64,000 nucleotides of DNA, taken from assembly GCA_963666575.2 (NCBI GenBank), contig CAXXYG010000018.1, forward strand, positions 248,001 to 312,000, written 5' to 3'. The position numbers and the translations under genes are program-made. The first letter of the stretch is position 1. Every line of letters begins with the position of its first letter. Below, one piece after another: positions 51,378-60,889 of this stretch. The DNA is from JABMQB01 sp963666575 (GTDB lineage: Bacteria; Bacteroidota; Bacteroidia; Bacteroidales; Prolixibacteraceae). The notes beneath the pieces were generated by a model. It had not been told where the DNA came from. It searched no databases and saw only the letters and a program-made list of their open reading frames with translations.

Positions 51378-52238
51378 TTATAAACTTTTCAAAAATTGGG
51401 CACTTTGTTCAAAAACAGCCGGATCCATTTCCACAAAAAAGTTTTGAACGCCACCAATTTTTGCAGCTTCAAATAGTTCATCCCATTCAACAACTCCTTG
51501 CCCTAAAGCAACCTGTTTTTTTGTAGCAGGCGACCAATCGGCCAAATGGGCTGAAATAAAACGGCCAGGATATTTTTTAAAATAATCGGCGGCTTTGTAG
51601 CCTATATCGATAACGGCAACCTGAAACTGCATTTTCACCAACTCAGGATCAAGCTGTGCCATTATCACATCGTAAATAAGCTGGCCATCAATTTTTGCAA
51701 ATTCCATGTTGTGATTATGGAAACCTGTTTTTAAGCCGGCTTTATTTATTTTTTGGGCAATAACATTTAATTCATCGCACGCTTTTCGGTAATCGTCTAA
51801 AGTAGTTGGTTCGGGCAACCAAAAACTTGACAGGATGACCTGTTTAATTCCCATCTCCTTCGACCACTCAATACGGTTATCAAGGCTTTCTTTTAATTCT
51901 CCAAAATTATAATGGGCACTTTCACACACTAATCCTGAATCCTCAATAGTATTCCTCAAATCAGAAGTTTTCATTTTATTAAAAAGGCCAAAACCAGCAT
52001 CTTTATACCCTAATGGTGAACACATTTCGATACTTGAATAACCCCAATTGGCCATTTTTTTCATGGTACCCGAAAAATCTTCAACTAATTTTTCACGAAT
52101 GGTCCATGACTGAAATCCAAAGGTTAAATCTGATTTTTCGGTGGCAAATAATTTATTGGGAATAAAAGGTAATAAAACTACAGAAGATACTCCTGCAGCA
52201 CTTCTACCAAGAAATTGGCGTCGGTTTAAGTTTTTCAT
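51378..52238 (-). CDS. Sugar phosphate isomerase/epimerase-like TIM barrel, Tat-type signal
   Basis: 286 aa. N-terminal LNRRQFLGRSAAGVSSVVLL carries the twin-arginine motif (RRxFLG), so it is exported folded. Seen: FQSWTIREKLVEDF, SSIEMCSPLG, GLVCESAHYNFGE, IKQVILSSFWLPEP, LKTGFHNHNMEFA and VQVAVIDIGY-type strands with His and Glu residues of an AP-endonuclease-2-like (xylose isomerase-like) barrel. The final VEMDPAV is the usual end. Metal-dependent; natural sugar unknown. Near the rhamnosidase gene, so a carbohydrate role is likely. Confidence 0.87.
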   Translation of the reverse strand: MKNLNRRQFLGRSAAGVSSVVLLPFIPNKLFATEKSDLTFGFQSWTIREKLVEDFSGTMKKMANWGYSSIEMCSPLGYKDAGFGLFNKMKTSDLRNTIEDSGLVCESAHYNFGELKESLDNRIEWSKEMGIKQVILSSFWLPEPTTLDDYRKACDELNVIAQKINKAGLKTGFHNHNMEFAKIDGQLIYDVIMAQLDPELVKMQFQVAVIDIGYKAADYFKKYPGRFISAHLADWSPATKKQVALGQGVVEWDELFEAAKIGGVQNFFVEMDPAVFEQSAQFLKSL

Positions 52239-52570
52239 TGGTTTAATTTTAGGTTAGAAATAATGAACCTAATTTAAGAATTAAACTTTGAGAATTCAAA
52301 AATAAAACGGATATGCACAAAATTAATCTACTGAAAAACAAATATTACGATTGGCTGGACTCCAATAACAGTTAATCAGGACAAGTGAAGACAGTAAAAA
52401 TAATGTTTACCAAATACAGAATATTATCTGGTTTATCGCATAAACTAATAGCTATGATAATAAGGACCTGCCCGATTTTTAATTATTTGACACAAATCAA
52501 CTCTGCTAATCAAAAAGTGAGCAGATCCTTATATAAAATCTAAACAATAGTATTATTACATACTTTTATA
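52239..52570. other. Intergenic region, no gene seen
   Basis: 332 bp between two minus-strand genes. It holds an imperfect inverted repeat (AAGGACCTGC at about 52463 and GCAGATCCTT at about 52522), which may end the rhamnosidase transcript. No protein-like frame. Confidence 0.45.
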
Positions 52571-55288
52571 TTAGTTGGTAAAAGGATACCTAAAAATATA
52601 ACTCCCCGATCCAAGTTCCAGCTTAACAGTATTTTCTATTTGTTGGGCATCTGCCTGAACAGGTTTTAAATTACACGTTAATTGTTCTTTTTTTGCATTC
52701 GGCAATGTAATAGCCGCAGTTGTATTGGCCGGGATAATCACTTCATAAATAAATTCGTTCCCTTCAATTTTCCATGCCGATTTAATTTTTCCATACAACG
52801 ATTCAAACTCAGCATTAGCATTGGTTAAACCTCCACCAACATGAGGAGCCAATATAAAGTGCTTATACCCCGGATGTTCAGGATCGATATTAATACCCGA
52901 CACATATTGGTACAACCATTCGCCAATTGCACCATAGGCATAATGGTTAAAACTGTTCATACCAACATCCTGGAAAGTACCGTCCGGTTTTTGACCATCC
53001 CAACGTTCCCAAATGGTAGTGGCCCCCTGAGTTACAGGATATAACCATGATGGATATTCTTTACGGTTTAGGAGCATAAAAGCCAGGTCATCGTATCCAT
53101 GCTCAGACAATGTTTTGCAAAGGAGAGGAGTTCCTACAAAACCTGTTGTCAGGTGGCCCATCTTTTTCACATCGTCGGCAAGGTATTTTGCAGCTTTCAG
53201 AATCAAATCGTCAGAAAGAAGGCCGAATGCCAATGCCAACGAATAAGCCGTTTGTGTATGTGAAACTAACCGGCCATTTGGCGTTACAAATTCTTTGTTA
53301 AATGCTTTTTTAATATTTTCAGACAATTGTGTATATTTTTTTGCATCCTCAACATTTCCAATAATTGAAGCAATCTTTGCCAATAATCCTGAAGAATAGG
53401 CGAAATAAGCTGTTGCAATCAAGTCCTTTTCAGTTGTGGCTCCAGGGTAATCCGAGTTAGTGGTTGCATAAGCCAGCCAATCGCCAAAATGGTTATCTCC
53501 TGTCCAAAGGTTATTTTTGCCGGCGCGATTACCCATAAAATCTACCCAGGCTTTCATACTTGGGTACTGGACTTCCAAAATCCGTTGATCGCCATAAGTT
53601 AAATAAGTTGTCCATGGCACAATTAAAGCCGCATCGGCCCAAGCGGTAGATCCGCCTTCGCCATGTAACACATCAGGTATAACATGAGGGACCGATCCGT
53701 TTGGTAACTGGTCGGCTTCTACATCACGCATCCATTTGGTATAAAATGCAGCTACATCAAAATTAAAAGCTGCCGTCGTACTAAAAACCTGTGCATCGCC
53801 GGTCCAACCCAATCGCTCATCACGTTGCGGGCAATCGGTTGGCACATCCAGGAAATTCCCTTTTTGCCCCCACTGGATGTTATGCTGAAGTTGATTAATT
53901 AAAGGGTCGGAACATAAAAAAGACCCGGTTGGTGCCATGTCAGAGTGAATTACCACACCGGTTATCTGATCGAGTGTTGGTTTATTTGTTAGTCCTTCAA
54001 TTTTCACAAATTGAAAACCATGGAAAGTAAACAAAGGTTCAAAAACTTCTTCGCCTTCTCCTTTTAAGATATAATGATCAGTTACTTTAGCAGAGCGTAG
54101 GTTATCGGTATAAAAGTTGCCTTCTTTATCCAGAACCTCAGCAAATTTTAATATGATTTTATCCCCTTTTTTGCCTTTAACACGGAGTTTCACCCAGCCA
54201 ACCATGTTTTGGCCCATATCAAAAACAGTTTCACCTTTGGGTGTTGTTATTATTTTTACTGGCTCAATTTCTTCAATTGCTTTTACCGGGACTCCTTGTG
54301 GGGCTACTAAATTTGTTTTAGGGTGGTCGGCCTTTGAAACCTTGGCCCAGCTTTTATCATCAAAACCGGCACTTGCCCAACCTGGTATTTCTTTGTTGGC
54401 ATCGTACGTTTCTCCATTATAGATATCAGACATAATAATTGGCCCGTTGGAAGCTTTCCAGCTTTCGTCGGTGGCTATTACCTCTTTTGAACCATCAGTA
54501 TAAGTAAGTTGTAGTTGCGCTAAAAAAGCCAATTTATGGCCGTAATAGCCATTGGCATTACCCCAGCCAATGTTACCGCGGTACCAGCCATCGCCAACAA
54601 TAGCACCAATTGAATTCTCTTTTTGAATCATGGAGGTTACATCGTAAGTTTGGTACTGAACCCTTTTTTTATAGCTTGTCCATCCGGGAGTAAACAAATC
54701 CGAACTTACTTTTTGCCCGTTTAGGTATAATTGATAAAGCCCCAATGAAGTGACATAAACACGAGCAGATTTCACTGTTTTTGCCCGAGAGAAATCTTTT
54801 CGCAAATACAGGCAGGGTTTTGAGCCTTCAACATCCTGCCCAACTTCACTACTTATCCAGGAGGCAGTCCATGATTCGGGTTCCAAAATTCCCATTTCCC
54901 ACATTGCAGGCTCGCTCCAGGAACTTCTTTTACCAGTGTTGTCCCAAATTCGAACCTGCCAATAAACACGTTGCATCGATTTTAATGCAGGCCCTTCATA
55001 AACAACATTTACCGACTGTCCTGAATTTACTTTTCCAGAAGTCCACAATAATTTACCTTTGGCTGTTTCGTTTGTTACTTTAACTTCATAAGCTGATTGC
55101 ATCGTATTTTCTTCATCTGAAGAAATCTTCCAGCTTATGCGCGGTTTCTGAATATCGATACCTACAGGGTTGGTTTGGTATTCACATTTCAGTTCTATTA
55201 CTTCATTTTTTGCAAAGGCCATTGAACTAAGGCCAACAAGAATTAATAAGGTGACGAAATATTTCGTCCATTGATTGAATTGTTTCAT
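52571..55288 (-). CDS. GH78 alpha-L-rhamnosidase
   Basis: 905 aa. Signal peptide (YFVTLLILVGLSSMAFA). Domain order is that of GH78: N-terminal beta-sandwiches (KCEYQTNPVGIDIQKPRISW; YWQVRIWDNTGKRSSWSE), a rhamnosidase N domain with KDFSRAKTVKSARVYVTSLGLYQLYLNG and GDGWYRGNIGW, a central concanavalin-like part, the (alpha/alpha)6 catalytic barrel from about 460 with FLDVPTDCPQRDERLGWTGDAQVF (the conserved D/E motif), AWADAALIVPWTTY, TIWERWDG and YAYGAIGEWLY, and a C-terminal sandwich. It removes alpha-L-rhamnose from plant or microbial glycans or glycosides. No SusCD pair is adjacent. Confidence 0.93.
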   Translation of the reverse strand: MKQFNQWTKYFVTLLILVGLSSMAFAKNEVIELKCEYQTNPVGIDIQKPRISWKISSDEENTMQSAYEVKVTNETAKGKLLWTSGKVNSGQSVNVVYEGPALKSMQRVYWQVRIWDNTGKRSSWSEPAMWEMGILEPESWTASWISSEVGQDVEGSKPCLYLRKDFSRAKTVKSARVYVTSLGLYQLYLNGQKVSSDLFTPGWTSYKKRVQYQTYDVTSMIQKENSIGAIVGDGWYRGNIGWGNANGYYGHKLAFLAQLQLTYTDGSKEVIATDESWKASNGPIIMSDIYNGETYDANKEIPGWASAGFDDKSWAKVSKADHPKTNLVAPQGVPVKAIEEIEPVKIITTPKGETVFDMGQNMVGWVKLRVKGKKGDKIILKFAEVLDKEGNFYTDNLRSAKVTDHYILKGEGEEVFEPLFTFHGFQFVKIEGLTNKPTLDQITGVVIHSDMAPTGSFLCSDPLINQLQHNIQWGQKGNFLDVPTDCPQRDERLGWTGDAQVFSTTAAFNFDVAAFYTKWMRDVEADQLPNGSVPHVIPDVLHGEGGSTAWADAALIVPWTTYLTYGDQRILEVQYPSMKAWVDFMGNRAGKNNLWTGDNHFGDWLAYATTNSDYPGATTEKDLIATAYFAYSSGLLAKIASIIGNVEDAKKYTQLSENIKKAFNKEFVTPNGRLVSHTQTAYSLALAFGLLSDDLILKAAKYLADDVKKMGHLTTGFVGTPLLCKTLSEHGYDDLAFMLLNRKEYPSWLYPVTQGATTIWERWDGQKPDGTFQDVGMNSFNHYAYGAIGEWLYQYVSGINIDPEHPGYKHFILAPHVGGGLTNANAEFESLYGKIKSAWKIEGNEFIYEVIIPANTTAAITLPNAKKEQLTCNLKPVQADAQQIENTVKLELGSGSYIFRYPFTN

Positions 55289-55640
55289 TTGGTTTAGTTT
55301 TTAATCACCATTTTTTTTCAGAGTAAAAAATTGCTTTGTATTAAATAAATCTTTTATGTCATTCTGCATATAAATAGACAGAGTACTATAATTCCCAACC
55401 TAAATAAACATTACAGAAACAAATTTCCATCCCGTGCTATCCGGTTAAATCATTAACTAAAGTACCAGTTTTATTTCAAACACTAAAGCTTCTGAAAAAT
55501 CTTTTATTGCAATAAAAAGCATATTAAGGAATCATAAAATGTAAAATATTTTCTAGATAAGGCTGCTAAAATTTTTGCATAATATTACTCTACCTGAAAA
55601 TTAAATTGATCCATTTTCACTGTGATTCCTAAAAAACCTC
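55289..55640. other. Intergenic region, no gene seen
   Basis: About 350 bp of AT-rich DNA upstream of the rhamnosidase, including its promoter. A TATA-rich stretch at 55400-55500 gives no clear motif. No repeat or gene found. Confidence 0.4.
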
Positions 55641-55674
55641 AAAAAAAAACCTTGCAACTTTTATAGTTACAAGG
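55641..55674 (-). terminator. Intrinsic terminator of the tRNA-Lys transcript
   Basis: On the minus strand CCTTG-(T)-AAC pairs with GTT-(G)-CAAGG around a short AT loop, followed by nine T. It lies 18 bp past the tRNA 3' end. Confidence 0.8.
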
Positions 55675-55691
55675 CTTTTAAAATTTCGAAG

Positions 55692-55764
55692 TGACTCAGC
55701 TGAGGTTCGAACTCAGGACCCCATCCTTAAAAGGGATGTGCTCTACCAGCTGAGCTACTGAGTC
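55692..55764 (-). tRNA. tRNA-Lys (anticodon UUU)
   Basis: 73 nt. Acceptor arms GACTCAG/CTGAGTC pair fully; D-arm GCTC..GAGC; anticodon stem CATCC/GGATG with loop CTTTTAA (anticodon TTT); variable GGGTC; T-arm CTGAG-TTCGAAC-CTCAG; discriminator A. The CCA end is not encoded. A terminator follows. Confidence 0.97.
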
Positions 55765-56086
55765 ATCCTGGTGTACCTTTGTTTCTCAAAGGCGGATGCA
55801 AAAGTAATACTTATTTTTATTTACACAAATCTATTAAACAAATTTCAAATAAAAATCACCAAAAACAGAAACATCTTAATAAATCCATCCCTATAATTAA
55901 TTGTAACTCAAATAATATGACGAAAAAAATAAGGCAAAAAAAAATTAAAAAAAAATCTCCTTTTTAAAATATTAAAAACCATCATTATTATTTGAGATAT
56001 TTGGGATAAATAGTAGCTTTGATTTTAACAATTGTATTACCTGTTTCACAATCCATGGTAATGGTTAATAAAACTGAAAAACATAC
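55765..56086. other. Intergenic region, no gene seen
   Basis: About 320 bp, very A-rich (poly-Lys-like reading frame but no ribosome-binding site). Probably the promoters of the tRNA (left) and of the SLC13 gene (right). Confidence 0.45.
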
Positions 56087-57889
56087 ATGACCTTAGAAGG
56101 GTATATTGTTATTGGAGCTATTTTGATTATGATCGTTGCGCTTGCCAAAGAGGTAATGCGCCCTGGTTTGATTTTATTTTCGGCTGCAACTGTTTTAATG
56201 GCTACAGGTATTATTACTTCTGAAGAATCGCTAGCCGGTTTTTCAAACAAAGGGATGATTACTATTGCCATCCTTTTTTTAGTAAGCGAAGGTGTCCGCC
56301 AATCAGGTGTTTTAAATCGATTGGCTTATGCCTACCTGCCGCGCAAACGGAACAAAATGACTTTTATGCTTCCGCGTATTATGATTCCGGTATCGGTATT
56401 ATCGGCATTTTTAAATAATACACCTGTTGTTATCATTTTTGCACCCATGATTAAAAAGTGGGCAGAACAACTAAATTTGTCCTCACAAAAATTTCTGATT
56501 CCGCTTTCATACGCCACTATTTTTGGAGGTATATGTACCCTGATAGGAACATCAACCAACCTGGTTGTGCATGGTTTGATGCTTGAAAACGGGTTTACCG
56601 GATTCACAATGTTCGAATTGGGAAAAGTTGGATTGGGCATAGCATTTATTGGTTTTATCTACATGTCGGTATTTGGCAATAAATTATTGCCGGGTGAAAA
56701 AATTAAATTTAATAAAGGAAACCATGAATTTAAAGATTACTACTACAATTTAGTAATTCATAAAAACAGCCATTTTATTGGTTTGGAAATTAAAAACGGC
56801 CGGTTAAAAGAACTTTCGCATATTCTCATAAAATGTATTGACAGAGAAGGAAAAATTATTGAAACAAAAAAAGGGATATTTAAAATTTTGCCTGAAGATA
56901 TTTTATTAGTAGCAGGAAAATCAGACAGGTTACCTTATATCCTTTCAAATCAAAATGTAAGATTAAAAGGTATTGACCTGTTAAAGGACATTCCAAAGTC
57001 TAATCTTAAACAATACGAAGCAGTTATTTCTCCTCGTTTCCCGGGAATTGGGCAAACTTTATCGGAATATAATTTTTATGAACACTACCAGGCGGTTGTG
57101 ATAGCTATTCACCGGAACGGTGAACGAATTACTTCAAATATTGATAATGTAAAACTAAAACCAGGCGATAACCTTGTTTTGTTAACCACCGATAAGTTTA
57201 TTAAAAACTGGGGTGAATCAAAAATATTTTACCTCACCACTTTTATTCGCGATTACCGCACAACCGGCTCATTTTGGAAAAAATGGCTGGCATTTATTAT
57301 TTTATTTTTGATGATTATTGGTACAACTGTTGGGAAATTTCTATCAAGTAAGTCAGGCATTACCTTCGATATGTTTTATTTTGCATCCATTGCCGCAATT
57401 TTACTCGTTTGGTTAAAAATAATGCCTCATCAACGTTATACCAAAGCCATTAGCTGGGACATTTTAATAACCATTGCCTGTGCTTTTGCCATTAGCAAAG
57501 CTATGCAAAACTCTGGAGCTGCCGATGCCCTTGCCCGTACAACCATCAATTTTTCAAAAGCATTTGGCCCAATAGGCGTACTGGCAGGAATTTATATTAT
57601 TACCACAATTTTTACCGAAATAATTACTAACAATGCCGCGGCCGCATTGGTATTCCCAATTGCACTTTCTGCCGCTCATCAAATGGGAGTCGACCCTAAA
57701 CCATTTTTTGTAACTATTGCCATTGCCGCTTCAGCAAGCTTCTCAACTCCAATAGGTTACCAAACAAACCTCATTGTTCAGGCAGTAGGAAACTACCGCT
57801 TTAAAGATTATTTGAAAATTGGTGTTCCCCTGAATATCCTTGCTTTTATTATTTCAATGCTGCTTATTCCATATTTCTGGAGTTTTTAA
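56087..57889 (+). CDS. SLC13 (DASS) family permease with RCK-C domains, sulfate uptake candidate
   Basis: 600 aa. Seen: helices typical of SLC13: VIGAILIMIVALAKEVMRPGLILFSAATVLMATGI, VSVLSAFLNNTPVVIIFAPMI (the SNT/NNT motif 1), TIFGGICTLIGTSTNLVVHG (hairpin with TSTN), and the second half AFAISKAMQNSGAADAL, EIITNNAAAALVFPIAL (NNAAA), SASFSTPIGYQTNLIV. Between the halves there are two RCK-C (TrkA-C) domains of about 80 aa (HFIGLEIKNGRLKELSHILI; GIGQTLSEYNFYEHYQAVV). Next to cysD and cysNC, it most likely imports sulfate with sodium. Confidence 0.88.
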   Translation: MTLEGYIVIGAILIMIVALAKEVMRPGLILFSAATVLMATGIITSEESLAGFSNKGMITIAILFLVSEGVRQSGVLNRLAYAYLPRKRNKMTFMLPRIMIPVSVLSAFLNNTPVVIIFAPMIKKWAEQLNLSSQKFLIPLSYATIFGGICTLIGTSTNLVVHGLMLENGFTGFTMFELGKVGLGIAFIGFIYMSVFGNKLLPGEKIKFNKGNHEFKDYYYNLVIHKNSHFIGLEIKNGRLKELSHILIKCIDREGKIIETKKGIFKILPEDILLVAGKSDRLPYILSNQNVRLKGIDLLKDIPKSNLKQYEAVISPRFPGIGQTLSEYNFYEHYQAVVIAIHRNGERITSNIDNVKLKPGDNLVLLTTDKFIKNWGESKIFYLTTFIRDYRTTGSFWKKWLAFIILFLMIIGTTVGKFLSSKSGITFDMFYFASIAAILLVWLKIMPHQRYTKAISWDILITIACAFAISKAMQNSGAADALARTTINFSKAFGPIGVLAGIYIITTIFTEIITNNAAAALVFPIALSAAHQMGVDPKPFFVTIAIAASASFSTPIGYQTNLIVQAVGNYRFKDYLKIGVPLNILAFIISMLLIPYFWSF

Positions 57890-57896
57890 CTTAACC

Positions 57897-57956
57897 TTAT
57901 TTAGTAGTCAATTTAGACTAAATAAATATAACCTTGAGATAAAAATTTTATATTTG
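57897..57956 (+). promoter_or_regulatory. Inverted repeat and -7 box upstream of cysD
   Basis: TTATTTAGT (57897-57905) and ACTAAATAA (57917-57925) form a perfect 9-bp inverted repeat with an 11-nt centre. TATATTTG at 57949-57956 fits the -7 consensus. The repeat may be a terminator of the SLC13 gene or an operator of cysD. Confidence 0.45.
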
Positions 57957-57993
57957 CATTCCTTCATTTTTGGAAGAAGATAAATTTATTAAT

Positions 57994-58902
57994 ATGAAAG
58001 AATACAGTCTCACGAATCTCCGTGAACTTGAAGCAGAAGCCATACACATTATCAGGGAAGTAGCTGCTGAATTTGAAAATCCAGTGATGTTATATTCCAT
58101 TGGAAAAGATTCATCGGTTATGGCTCGGTTGGCCGAAAAGGCCTTTTTCCCAGGAAAAGTCCCTTTTCCGTTAATGCATATTGATTCAAAATGGAAATTT
58201 AAAGAAATGATTGATTTCCGTGAAAAATATACCAATGAAAAAGGATGGGATTTAATCGTTCATTATAACAAAGAAGGATTTGAAAGTGGTATTGGCCCAT
58301 TTGTCCATGGCAGTAAAGTTCATACTGATGTTATGAAAACTCAGGCTTTACTTCAGGGATTAAACAAATATAAATTTGATGCTGCATTTGGTGGAGCACG
58401 ACGCGACGAAGAAAAATCGCGTGCCAAAGAAAGAATTTATTCCTTCCGCGATAAATTCCACCAATGGGACCCAAAAAACCAACGTCCTGAATTATGGGAT
58501 ATCTACAATGCAAAAATTCACAAAGGTGAATCCATTCGTGTTTTTCCAATTTCGAATTGGACCGAGTTGGATATATGGCAATACATCAGGCTTGAAAATA
58601 TCCCTATCGTACCACTATATTACGCCAAAGAAAGATTGGTGGTTGAACAAGAAGGGAATTTAATCTTGGTCGATGACGATCGTATGCCGCAGAAACTTAG
58701 GGATACAGCTACCATGCGAAAAGTAAGGTTCCGAACATTAGGTTGTTACCCATTAACTGGGGCTGTTGAATCGGAAGCCGACAACATCGAAAAAATTGTG
58801 GAAGAGATGATGACCGCCACAAAATCGGAGCGTACTACCAGGGTTATCGATTTCGACCAGGATGGCAGCATGGAACAGAAAAAAAGAGAGGGATATTTTT
58901 AG
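57994..58902 (+). CDS. cysD: Sulfate adenylyltransferase subunit 2
   Basis: 302 aa from the ATG at 57994, matching the usual length. Seen: LREMEAE-type start (NLRELEAEAIHIIREVAAEF), MLYSIGKDSSVM, the PP-loop SxGKDS, PFPLMHIDSKWKFKEMIDFRE, FDAAFGGARRDEEKSRAKERIYSFRD and VFPISNWTELDIWQYI. Catalyses ATP plus sulfate to APS and PPi together with CysN. First step in sulfate activation, either for cysteine synthesis or for sulfated glycans; the neighbouring epimerase does not decide. 74 bp before cysNC. Confidence 0.96.
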   Translation: MKEYSLTNLRELEAEAIHIIREVAAEFENPVMLYSIGKDSSVMARLAEKAFFPGKVPFPLMHIDSKWKFKEMIDFREKYTNEKGWDLIVHYNKEGFESGIGPFVHGSKVHTDVMKTQALLQGLNKYKFDAAFGGARRDEEKSRAKERIYSFRDKFHQWDPKNQRPELWDIYNAKIHKGESIRVFPISNWTELDIWQYIRLENIPIVPLYYAKERLVVEQEGNLILVDDDRMPQKLRDTATMRKVRFRTLGCYPLTGAVESEADNIEKIVEEMMTATKSERTTRVIDFDQDGSMEQKKREGYF

Positions 58903-58912
58903 GAATTCTGAT

Positions 58913-58976
58913 TGATGATTGATGAATTTCGAATTAAAACTTGCAACTTTTGACTTACGACTTTTGACTTAAAAAA
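58913..58976. repeat. Word-like spacer between cysD and cysNC
   Basis: The spacer reads GATTGATGATTGATG, then ACTTTTGACTTACGACTTTTGACTT: near-tandem variants of GACTT and GATTGAT. Similar strings are common in Bacteroidota intergenic DNA. Purpose unknown. Confidence 0.5.
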
Positions 58977-60881
58977 ATGGATATAAAATCATTCCTTGAC
59001 CAGGATCAAAAAAAAGACTTACTACGTTTATTAACTGCAGGATCGGTTGATGATGGCAAATCAACACTTATTGGCAGACTGTTATTCGACAGTAAAAAAT
59101 TATACGAAGACCAGCTTTCGGCCCTCGAACGCGACAGTAAACGTGTTGGCCATGCAGGCGAAGAAATTGATTATGCCCTTCTGCTCGACGGATTAAAAGC
59201 CGAAAGGGAACAAGGAATAACAATAGATGTAGCCTACAGGTACTTTTCTACGGCCAAACGGAAATTTATCATTGCTGATACTCCAGGGCACGAACAATAC
59301 ACCCGTAACATGGTTACTGGTGCATCAACAGCCAATCTGGCCATCATTCTTGTCGATGCCACAGCAGGTGTAATTACACAAACACGGAGGCATACTTACA
59401 TTGTTTCGTTGTTAGGCATCAAACACGTTGTGCTGGCTGTCAATAAAATGGACCTTGTTGATTTTAATGAAAAGGTTTTTGATGATATCTGTACCGATTA
59501 TAAAAACTTTATTTCACAGCTAGACATACCTGATGTCAACTTTATTCCCTTATCGGCCCTAAAAGGCGATAACGTTGTTGAGCCATCGGATAAAATGCCC
59601 TGGTACCATGGCAAATGTATGCTTGAATTCCTGGAAGGCATTCACATTGGTAGCGACCGGAATTTTACAGATTTACGGTATCCTGTACAAAATGTCATGC
59701 GCCCCAATCTCGATTTTAGAGGATTTGCATCTAACATTGCATCAGGCATATTACGTAAAGGCGATGAAGTAATGGTATTGCCATCATTAAAAACATCGAA
59801 AGTAAAAAGTATTATTACATACGAAGGAGAACTGGATTATGCGTTCCCTCCTCAATCGATCACAGTAACACTTGAAGACGAAATAGATATTTCACGAGGT
59901 GATATGTTGGTTCACCCCGATAATAAACCGCGTATTGAAAGGCATTTCGAAGCCATGATGGTATGGATGGATGAAAAGCCGATGGATATTACTACCCAGT
60001 TTTTTATCAAACATACTACCAATAATACAAAAGCAAGGATTGATAAAATTCAATATAAAGTAGATGTTAACACGCTTCAAAAATCGGAAATAAGCCATTT
60101 TGAATTAAATGAAATTGGCCGTGTTGTTTTAACAACTACCAAACCTTTGTTTTTCGATCCTTACCAAAAAAACAGGCAAACTGGTGCATTTGTCCTTATC
60201 GACCCTTTGACCCATAATACTGTTGCAGTAGGAATGATAATTGATAAATTAACCAGTAAAGACCTACCTTCCCGAATTACCGATGGCGATAGAGAAAAAA
60301 TTTCACAAGGCAAAGCACTAATTTCTGAAAAAGAAAGAATCAAACAATATAACCAAAAGGGAGAAACTATATGGATTACCGGTTTACATGGTTCCGGTAA
60401 AAATGAATTGGCATTTACCCTCGAACGGAAATTATTTGAAAATGGTGCTACAGCAGTATTACTCGACGGAAGTTCGGTTCGCCCGGGCTTAAGCAGCGAA
60501 CTGGATTATTCTCCTGCCGACCGGGCTGAACATTTACGAAGGGTGGCCCATGTATGTAAATTATTAAACAACCAGGGAATTATAACTATTTGTTCTTTCA
60601 TTTCTCCCGACCAGAGTATTCGTGAACAAATTGAACAAATAATTGGCAAAGAAAAATTCAACAATATATACATGGATGCTTCGTTGGACTATTGTAAAAA
60701 CAATAAGCCCGAACTTTACAAAAAAGCGGAAGAAGGTTTAATAGAATATTTACCCGGGGTTGATATAAAATTTGATGTACCAACTCATCCAAACCTGGCT
60801 TTTGATCCAAAAAACAACCTTGAAAATGTTGAAACAATTCTGGAATACCTGTCAAATAATAAGATATTCCCGGCATTATAA
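58977..60881 (+). CDS. cysNC: Sulfate adenylyltransferase subunit 1 / adenylylsulfate kinase fusion
   Basis: 634 aa. Residues 1-430 are the CysN GTPase: TAGSVDDGKSTLIGRLLFD (P-loop), EQGITIDVAYRYF, ADTPGHEQYTRNM, AVNKMDLV. Residues about 463-634 are APS kinase-like, with FISP, DRAEHLRRVAHV and a C-terminal NVETILEYL. Its P-loop is G469-L-H-G-S-G-K475-N-E-L, with Asn in place of the Ser/Thr after the Lys, and the LDG.nvR segment reads LDGSSVRPG. The kinase domain may be impaired. Product would be APS, and PAPS if the kinase works. Confidence 0.94.
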   Translation: MDIKSFLDQDQKKDLLRLLTAGSVDDGKSTLIGRLLFDSKKLYEDQLSALERDSKRVGHAGEEIDYALLLDGLKAEREQGITIDVAYRYFSTAKRKFIIADTPGHEQYTRNMVTGASTANLAIILVDATAGVITQTRRHTYIVSLLGIKHVVLAVNKMDLVDFNEKVFDDICTDYKNFISQLDIPDVNFIPLSALKGDNVVEPSDKMPWYHGKCMLEFLEGIHIGSDRNFTDLRYPVQNVMRPNLDFRGFASNIASGILRKGDEVMVLPSLKTSKVKSIITYEGELDYAFPPQSITVTLEDEIDISRGDMLVHPDNKPRIERHFEAMMVWMDEKPMDITTQFFIKHTTNNTKARIDKIQYKVDVNTLQKSEISHFELNEIGRVVLTTTKPLFFDPYQKNRQTGAFVLIDPLTHNTVAVGMIIDKLTSKDLPSRITDGDREKISQGKALISEKERIKQYNQKGETIWITGLHGSGKNELAFTLERKLFENGATAVLLDGSSVRPGLSSELDYSPADRAEHLRRVAHVCKLLNNQGIITICSFISPDQSIREQIEQIIGKEKFNNIYMDASLDYCKNNKPELYKKAEEGLIEYLPGVDIKFDVPTHPNLAFDPKNNLENVETILEYLSNNKIFPAL

Positions 60882-60889
60882 AATTAAAA

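Noticed and set aside
55692..55764. Integrated element at tRNA-Lys
   Set aside because: No integrase on either side and no duplicated tRNA 3' end was found within this window.
55779..55967. 62-aa Lys/Asn-rich frame
   Set aside because: Begins within tRNA promoter DNA, composition follows the A-rich bases, no ribosome-binding site.
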